Source of the DNA: Phytoactinopolyspora halophila
GTDB taxonomy: Bacteria > Actinomycetota > Actinomycetes > Jiangellales > Jiangellaceae
NCBI RefSeq assembly: GCF_003287285.1
Contig: NZ_QMIG01000003.1
Location: forward strand, 310,001-374,000
DNA length: 64,000 bases
Direction of reading: 5' to 3'
Positions 62,800 through 64,000 of this stretch are shown here, one piece after another. Under the pieces are notes generated by a model. The model searched no databases. It had not been told where the DNA came from and saw only the letters and a program-made list of their open reading frames with translations. Within the stretch, counting starts at the first letter, position 1. Each line of letters starts with the position of its first letter. The position numbers and the translations under genes are program-made.

Positions 62800-63903
62800 T
62801 TATCTCGACTCGGGATGCCCCTCGTCCACGTCGCTTTCGAGAATCTCGGCCGCCCGCCGGAGAATGACCTCCTTCTCCTCAGCGATCCGGGCGAACGTCT
62901 CGGCATCCGCCTCGATCATTTCCGCCTGGATCTCGGACTCCACCTCGAACCACACGTGGACGAGACCGGTGCGTTCCTGGCACCGCACATCCGCGAGGGC
63001 GATCTCGATCTCCTCCGGCGTCACTTCCGTCCTATTGATGTCAAGCTCGGTCGGAAACTCGCCAGGTCTCTCCCTGCCATGTCCTTCCTCGGCCATACAG
63101 GCCGACCACTCTGCGATGACCTCCTGCACACGTTCATCCTCACGGGAGCGGACATAGCTCTCGCCCAAGCCGTCGACGGCTTCCGGTGGCCGGAAACCCC
63201 CCACCCGATAGAACGTGGCATCGCCGGCGAGCTCGGTATCCGCGTCGCCGAGGCATCCTTCCCGCTCCTCACCGAGCGGTCCGCTTCCCCCGAGAGCGTG
63301 TCGTTCCTCCTCGCTCGCGTCGGGTTCCGGGGGGTCGGACATCAGCTCACCGTCCGGGGTGACACTTTGATATCCGTGCTCGCGCGCGACATCTCGCTCA
63401 TACACGAAGGCGTAGCGGCGGTGCAGCTCGCTGGCGAACGACAGGCCGGAACGACGCGGCGGTTCCCAGGCAAAGCCTTGCTCTTGCATGCACTCCTGAA
63501 CCAACTGATCATGTGCACGCCGAAGCAGCAGACCTTCGTCCACCGACATCATGTACTCCTCGACCGGCAAGCTCAGCGAATCGGTGATCGACTCCTCCCC
63601 CGTCGACTCGTCCTCGAGCGATCGGCCGTCATCTCCGTCATCGGCGGCGACGCCGCCATCGCCATCGTGCGCGGTGGCGACATCGCCACCATCATCGCCA
63701 CGATCCATCAGCTGCGGAACGGCCAACGCCGCGCTGGCAGCCCCGACGACGATCGCCACGCTGCCGCTGGCGACTTTCGCCACATATCGCCGGCGCATCC
63801 GCCGGCCACGAGCCATACCGCCAGCCACCAGATCATCGATCGGTGGATCCACGGTGCTCGCCGCCGCGCGCATGGCCTGTTTGAGCTCTTCCTCCATACT
63901 CAC
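62800..63903 (-). CDS. Membrane-anchored protein encoded beside an ECF sigma factor (possible anti-sigma)
   Basis: 367 residues. A cytoplasmic start (SMEEELKQAMRAAASTVDPP) and an Arg/Lys-rich stretch precede one membrane helix (VASGSVAIVVGAASAALAVP). A very Asp/Gly-rich linker follows, then an extracytoplasmic domain rich in Glu, with paired Cys (VQECMQEQGF, WSACMAEEGH). CMxExG repeats of this kind occur in actinobacterial secreted proteins of unknown role. GTG 63903 lies eight bases after AGAGG and 19 bases after the sigma-factor stop. The operon position suggests control of that sigma factor, but no known anti-sigma motif is visible. Confidence 0.7.
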   Translation of the reverse strand: MSMEEELKQAMRAAASTVDPPIDDLVAGGMARGRRMRRRYVAKVASGSVAIVVGAASAALAVPQLMDRGDDGGDVATAHDGDGGVAADDGDDGRSLEDESTGEESITDSLSLPVEEYMMSVDEGLLLRRAHDQLVQECMQEQGFAWEPPRRSGLSFASELHRRYAFVYERDVAREHGYQSVTPDGELMSDPPEPDASEEERHALGGSGPLGEEREGCLGDADTELAGDATFYRVGGFRPPEAVDGLGESYVRSREDERVQEVIAEWSACMAEEGHGRERPGEFPTELDINRTEVTPEEIEIALADVRCQERTGLVHVWFEVESEIQAEMIEADAETFARIAEEKEVILRRAAEILESDVDEGHPESR

Positions 63904-63922
63904 CGTGATCACCTCTGTCTGG

Positions 63923-64000
63923 TCAGGCCGACCGATGAAGCGCGGACATGTCCCCAACACCGCTGTCTCCCAGTGCGGCACGCAATCGTTGCAGCGCACG
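63923..64000 (-). CDS. ECF (SigE-like) sigma factor, C-terminal end only
   Basis: The last 25 codons are visible and read RALQRLRAALGDSGVGDMSA plus five more residues to TGA at 63925-63923. The start of this piece fits the end of the sigma region 4 recognition helix (usually SRALARLR). The assignment rests on this short piece and on the downstream membrane gene. Confidence 0.5.
   Translation of the reverse strand, partial: RALQRLRAALGDSGVGDMSALHRSA

Overview
The window is high-GC DNA with dense, translationally coupled operons, GTG starts, GntR/LacI/TetR/HxlR regulators and MmyB-type XRE regulators. This fits an Actinomycetota chromosome. The many sugar-acid genes and the large secreted ThuA/sorbosone-dehydrogenase/DUF1080 protein suggest a soil or plant-associated filamentous group, but no genus can be assigned from the sequence alone.

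Layout. (1) 1-12.1 kb: a sugar ABC transporter and GntR regulator (minus strand) diverge from a nine-gene enzyme operon (plus strand). The operon encodes a SuyA/SuyB-like pair of the UxaA family, an aldehyde dehydrogenase, a D-2-hydroxyacid dehydrogenase, an Ldh_2-family dehydrogenase, an SDR, a galactonate-dehydratase-like enolase, a DHDPS-family aldolase and an SMP-30 lactonase. Read together these could form a complete Entner-Doudoroff-type route for a sulfosugar, down to pyruvate and sulfite. A plain galactose/galactonate route is the main alternative. (2) 12.3-19.3 kb: a secreted RHS polymorphic toxin with an AT-rich C-terminal toxin tip, a probable immunity gene, and a double-CxxCG protein. 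(3) 20-27.2 kb: three secreted redox proteins, namely a Tat-exported small laccase, a 1363-residue ThuA/discoidin/sorbosone-dehydrogenase/PKD/DUF1080 protein, and a cupredoxin with four tandem 94-residue repeats. The last two share a C-terminal Cys-containing module that I do not recognise. (4) 27.2-28.8 kb: a quinone oxidoreductase and HxlR redox sensor pair around a perfect palindrome. (5) 28.9-41.7 kb: galactoside use, with a DgoR-like regulator, a GH36 alpha-galactosidase, an IlvD-type sugar-acid dehydratase, an aldolase and an SDR, then a LacI-controlled beta-galactoside ABC transporter with a GH42 beta-galactosidase. (6) 41.8-49.8 kb: a Liv-type ABC transporter with a fused permease-ATPase, then adenosine deaminase and nucleoside hydrolase facing a LacI regulator. 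(7) 49.8-53.5 kb: an ASRT-family protein, a decayed hydroxyisobutyrate-dehydrogenase-like pseudogene, and mercuric reductase behind a MerR-type promoter. (8) 53.5-64 kb: an MMPL exporter with TetR, a C69-like protein lacking its nucleophile Cys, a DUF998 membrane protein, ilvD, an XRE regulator, and a membrane protein next to the 3' end of an ECF sigma-factor gene.

Three families of dispersed long hairpins (about 57-74 bp, with related loops) sit between genes throughout the window. They are often at convergent gene ends, where they probably also act as terminators.
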